10,603 nucleotides of DNA from RGIG2707 sp045600065 (GTDB taxonomy: Bacteria > Bacillota > Clostridia > Peptostreptococcales > Anaerovoracaceae), in the NCBI GenBank assembly GCA_045600065.1, contig JAZRXE010000104.1:1-10603 (forward strand), given 5' to 3'. Every line of letters starts with the position of its first letter. The first letter of the stretch is position 1. Positions 7,949 to 10,603 of the stretch are shown piece after piece. The notes beneath the pieces are model-generated. The model was not told the origin of the DNA. It ran no database searches and saw only the letters and a program-made list of their open reading frames with translations. The position numbers and the translations under genes were made by a program.

Positions 7949-7964
7949 AAGAACAAATGTTCTT
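7949..7964. promoter_or_regulatory. Candidate LexA (SOS) box upstream of pcrA
   Basis: AAGAACA (7949-7955) and TGTTCTT (7958-7964) are perfect inverted arms with a 2-base centre. The core GAAC-AAAT-GTTC (7951-7962) matches the Gram-positive LexA/DinR consensus CGAACRNRYGTTYC except at the two outermost bases. It lies just downstream of the candidate -10 and 16 bases before ATG 7981, a place where bound LexA would block transcription. Confidence 0.55.
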
Positions 7965-7980
7965 TATCTTCGAGGCGCAT

Positions 7981-10152
7981 ATGGACGGATATTTAGACGA
8001 ACTCAATCAGGAGCAGCTTCAGGCTGTCATGACTACAGAAGGCCCGGTCAGGGTCATAGCCGGGGCAGGCTCGGGCAAGACCAGGGCGCTCACCCACAGA
8101 TTTGCTTATCTTGTAAACGAACTGGGCATACTTCCCGGAAACATTCTCTGTGTTACCTTTACAAACAAGGCTGCCCAGGAGATGCGAAGGCGCATACACG
8201 ATCTTACCGGAGACAACGATACGGGCTTTATCAACACCTTTCACGGCTTCTGCGTATCGGTGCTGGACGAAGAAAGCTATGCCGTACAGTATCCCCGCAG
8301 CTTCCTTGTGCTGGACAATTCCGATATAGATTCCATGCTGCGCATAATCTACGAGGAAAGGGGCCTTACCCTGCGGGACATGAGCTTCAAAAACGCCAGA
8401 GACATGATAGAGATAGAAAAGATCTACAGGCGGCCGGATTATTACGAGGATATGATCACCATGTCAGCGGAGGTCCTGAAGGAAAAGTATCTCAGGGCGG
8501 ACAATGTCAGGGATATCATTTTCTATGGCTATCTTTACCAGGAAAAGAAGTGCTTCGGTCTGGACTACAACGATCTGATATTCTTTACGCTGTATATTTT
8601 CAGGGAAAATCCGGATATAAGGCTCAAATGGCAGCAGCGCCTGGAATACATTATGATAGACGAATTCCAGGATATAGACGAGCCCCAGTACAAGCTGATG
8701 GACGTTCTGGCAGGTTATCATAAGAATCTGTTCATTGTGGGAGATCCCGACCAGACCATATACACCTGGAGAGGGGCCAATACCAGATATCTGATGGAAT
8801 TCGACAAGACCCATCAGGGTACCGAGACTATTATGATGAACCGCAACTACCGCTCCGCAGAGCCCATAGTCCGCGCGGTAAATTCGCTGATCTCCAGAAA
8901 CGAATATCGCATAAAGAAGGATCTCATCGCTCAGCGGCCCGGAGGGGCCAAGCCCCTTTGTACTTATAGTGCCAATGCTCAGGAGGAGGCTTCATCCATA
9001 GCCGTAAAGATTGATCGCATGATATCCGAAGGAATATCGCCCGGAGACATCGCGGTGCTTTACAGAGCCCATTATCTGACCCGCAGCATAGAGGAAGCCT
9101 TCATGAAAGAAAAGATCGCCTATCATATTTACAGCGGTGTGCAGTTCTTCGACAGGGCAGAGATTAAAGATGCCTTGAGCTATCTGCGCATGGCTGCCCT
9201 TAAGGACGATCTCAGCTTCAGGCGCATAGTCAATATCCCAAAGCGCAGCATAGGAAAGAGCCGTATGGCATTTATTGAGGACTATGCGCAGAACAACAGC
9301 TGCAGCTTGTACAGGGCCCTGGAGGATAATCTTGGAACGGAAATGTTCAGAGGGACCGGGGCGGCAAAGTTTATAAAGCTGATAGAGCATCTGGCGCAGA
9401 AGGCGGAGACCGCGCCTGTTTCCGAGCTTCTTACCGAGACACTGGACAAAAGCGGCTACGAGGCGATGCTGCGCACCGAAGGCAGCCAGGAGCGTCTGGA
9501 CAATCTTGCCGAGCTTAAGCAGTCTGTATACGAATACGAAACGAGCTGCGGAGAGGAGGCAGGGCTTGTGCATTATCTTGAACATGTGGCTTTGTATTCC
9601 AACGCGGAGGAGCCGGAAGACAAGGGCAGGGTTAAGCTGATGACTGTGCATGCAGCCAAGGGTCTGGAGTTTCCTTATGTATTCCTTGCCGGGATGAACG
9701 AGGATATATTCCCGTCCAAGAAGACCTCCACGCTGGCGGCAATGGAGGAGGAGAGGCGGCTGGCCTTTGTTGCCATGACCAGGGCCAGAGACGGTCTGTT
9801 CATTTCAGAGGCCGGAGGACGGACCCTCGACGGAGCTCCCAGATATCCCTCCCGCTTTATTCTCGATATAGACCCGGAGCTTACCGATGTGGAAAACCCG
9901 CCTGCGGAGGATCTTATAAAGGCTGCGGAAAACTATGCTAAAACCAGGCTTTCCTTAATGCCCGAGAACCTTGAGCAGACCATGTTTTCTGCCGGAGACA
10001 GGATCAGGCACAGCGTTTTCGGAGAGGGCAGCATTTTGAGCACCGATACCAAGCTGGGTGTTTATGTAATCAAGTTCGACAGCCTGGATTCCGAGCGCCG
10101 CATCAATGTAAGGGCAAGGCTGAGCAAAGCCGGTGATAACGCCTCCTGCTGA
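7981..10152 (+). CDS. pcrA: PcrA/UvrD-type ATP-dependent DNA helicase
   Basis: A 723-residue superfamily 1A 3'-5' helicase acting in nucleotide excision repair, removal of RecA filaments and resolution of transcription-replication conflicts. Motifs in order: Q-motif LNQEQLQAV (8-16), Walker A AGAGSGKT (27-34), motif Ia CVTFTNKAAQEMRRRI, motif II DEFQD (227-231), motif III VGDPDQTIYTWRGA, motif IV MNRNYRS, motif V VHAAKGLEFPYVFLAGMNEDIFPS, and motif VI EERRLAFVAMTRARDGLF (about 590-607). The tail AGDRIRHSVFGEGSI...VYVIKFDSL...INVRARLS (about 675-718) is the Tudor-like module by which PcrA/UvrD bind RNA polymerase; this and the length favour PcrA over Rep or other UvrD paralogues. ATG 7981 is preferred, with GAGG at 7972-7975, 5 bases upstream. 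ATG 7957 adds eight residues but has no ribosome site and falls inside the inverted repeat. It is alone in its unit; pcrB and ligA, frequent partners, are not adjacent. Confidence 0.95.
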   Translation: MDGYLDELNQEQLQAVMTTEGPVRVIAGAGSGKTRALTHRFAYLVNELGILPGNILCVTFTNKAAQEMRRRIHDLTGDNDTGFINTFHGFCVSVLDEESYAVQYPRSFLVLDNSDIDSMLRIIYEERGLTLRDMSFKNARDMIEIEKIYRRPDYYEDMITMSAEVLKEKYLRADNVRDIIFYGYLYQEKKCFGLDYNDLIFFTLYIFRENPDIRLKWQQRLEYIMIDEFQDIDEPQYKLMDVLAGYHKNLFIVGDPDQTIYTWRGANTRYLMEFDKTHQGTETIMMNRNYRSAEPIVRAVNSLISRNEYRIKKDLIAQRPGGAKPLCTYSANAQEEASSIAVKIDRMISEGISPGDIAVLYRAHYLTRSIEEAFMKEKIAYHIYSGVQFFDRAEIKDALSYLRMAALKDDLSFRRIVNIPKRSIGKSRMAFIEDYAQNNSCSLYRALEDNLGTEMFRGTGAAKFIKLIEHLAQKAETAPVSELLTETLDKSGYEAMLRTEGSQERLDNLAELKQSVYEYETSCGEEAGLVHYLEHVALYSNAEEPEDKGRVKLMTVHAAKGLEFPYVFLAGMNEDIFPSKKTSTLAAMEEERRLAFVAMTRARDGLFISEAGGRTLDGAPRYPSRFILDIDPELTDVENPPAEDLIKAAENYAKTRLSLMPENLEQTMFSAGDRIRHSVFGEGSILSTDTKLGVYVIKFDSLDSERRINVRARLSKAGDNASC

Positions 10153-10193
10153 CGCGGCAGCTGCGGCACAGGCGGAGTGAGCATATAAAAGTC

Positions 10194-10222
10194 TTGAAAA
10201 AACAACCGGAATTCATTATTAT
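10194..10222 (+). promoter_or_regulatory. Predicted trpS promoter
   Basis: TTGAAA (10194-10199) and TATTAT (10217-10222) with a 17-base spacer form a good vegetative promoter; the predicted start is near 10229. It leaves a leader of only about 47 bases before ATG 10276. No clear intrinsic terminator for pcrA was found in 10153-10193; the GC-rich stretch there has no following run of T. Confidence 0.65.
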
Positions 10223-10229
10223 TTATTTA

Positions 10230-10247
10230 GCGAAAAGTGTTTTTCGC
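10230..10247. repeat. Inverted repeat at the predicted trpS transcription start
   Basis: GCGAAAA (10230-10236) and TTTTCGC (10241-10247) form a perfect 7-base stem with a GTGT loop, directly at the expected 5' end of the trpS mRNA. It may be a 5'-stabilising hairpin or an operator. It is not a terminator, since no T run follows. Confidence 0.45.
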
Positions 10248-10275
10248 AGGTAAATATGTTTCAGGAGAATGATGA

Positions 10276-10603
10276 ATGGGTAAGATCATACTTACAGGAG
10301 ACAGGCCTACAGGCAGGCTGCATATAGGTCATTATGTAGGCTCACTCAGACGCAGGGTGGAGCTTCAGAACTCCGGTGAATTCGAAAAAATATTCATAAT
10401 GGTAGCCGATGCTCAGGCTCTTACAGATAATTTCGACAATCCCGAAAAGGTCCGTCAGAACATAATCGAGGTCGCTCTGGACTACCTTTCCGTAGGCCTT
10501 GACCCTGCCAGATCCACCTTGTTTATTCAGTCCCAGATCCCGGAGCTTACGGAGCTCACGTTCTATTACATGAATCTGGTCACTGTCGCAAGGGTTCAGA
10601 GGA
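10276..10603 (+). CDS. trpS: Tryptophanyl-tRNA synthetase, N-terminal part
   Basis: The first 109 codons of a class I aminoacyl-tRNA synthetase that charges tRNA-Trp in the cytoplasm; the gene runs off the window. The opening MGKIILTGDRPTGRLHIGHYVGSL carries the class I HIGH signature (H16-H19) at the usual position. FIMVADAQALTD (about 40-51), VALDYLSVGLDPARSTLFIQSQIPELTELTFYYMNLVTVARVQR then follows the Rossmann-fold part of TrpS. The GDRPTGRLHIGHY form and the LTFYYMNLVTVARVQR segment are typical of one of the TrpS subfamilies found in Firmicutes and relatives. AGGAG at 10263-10267 lies 8 bases before ATG 10276; ATG 10272 is out of frame. The gene has its own promoter, and the short leader has no room for a T-box riboswitch, which often controls trpS in this phylum. 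The KMSKS motif lies beyond the window end. Confidence 0.96.
   Translation, partial: MGKIILTGDRPTGRLHIGHYVGSLRRRVELQNSGEFEKIFIMVADAQALTDNFDNPEKVRQNIIEVALDYLSVGLDPARSTLFIQSQIPELTELTFYYMNLVTVARVQR

Noticed and set aside
7957..7980. Helicase start at ATG 7957
   Set aside because: No ribosome site precedes it, it falls within the inverted repeat, and the conserved protein start fits ATG 7981 with GAGG 5 bases upstream.
7881..8723. Open frame of 280 codons on the plus strand overlapping the helicase start
   Set aside because: It is an alternate-frame shadow of pcrA, with low-complexity Arg/Gly/Gln-rich composition and no ribosome site.
10153..10193. GC-rich stretch after pcrA considered as an intrinsic terminator
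   Set aside because: Only short imperfect pairings such as GCAGCTGC are possible and no T run follows on the plus strand.

Overview
The window looks like chromosomal DNA of a low-to-moderate GC Gram-positive anaerobe, most likely a Clostridia/Lachnospiraceae-type Firmicute. The support is strong AGGAGG-type ribosome binding sites, frequent ATA and AGG codons, a monoglucosyl-diacylglycerol-synthase-like glycosyltransferase, an OmpR-type two-component pair, a PcrA-type helicase with the C-terminal Tudor-like tail, and a candidate Gram-positive LexA box. This placement is an inference from gene content, not from a marker gene. All recognised genes lie on the + strand. No tRNA, rRNA, CRISPR array or insertion sequence was seen, and there is no gene-free stretch over 300 bases; the longest is about 185 bases (3739-3923).

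Layout. (1) 2-271: the C-terminal end of an unrecognised gene. (2) 380-3738: four closely spaced genes, probably one operon: a flavodoxin-family protein, a 207-residue two-helix membrane protein of unknown function, a 490-residue protein with a multi-helix membrane domain fused to a PstS-like phosphate-binding-protein domain, and a PPP-family metallophosphatase. (3) 3924-5093: a GT4 glycosyltransferase resembling 1,2-diacylglycerol glucosyltransferases, with its own extended -10 promoter and an intrinsic terminator. (4) 5233-7832: a response regulator and a multi-helix histidine kinase overlapping by 4 bases, with tandem TTCTTAATG repeats upstream of the promoter and a terminator behind. (5) 7981-10152: a PcrA/UvrD helicase preceded by an inverted repeat that fits the Firmicute SOS (LexA) box. 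(6) 10276 to the window end: the 5' part of trpS with a clear promoter and a short hairpin at the predicted transcription start.

How the genes fit together. The glycosyltransferase and the two-component system are both plausible envelope-homeostasis functions but are separated by a terminator. pcrA and trpS are separately transcribed housekeeping genes. The least explained part is 380-3738, where a membrane-tethered PstS-like binding domain sits without any Pst ABC transporter subunits, beside an orphan membrane protein, a flavodoxin and a phosphatase. This is the best candidate here for an undescribed system, though the functional link is only inferred from spacing. The most concrete regulatory prediction is LexA control of pcrA.
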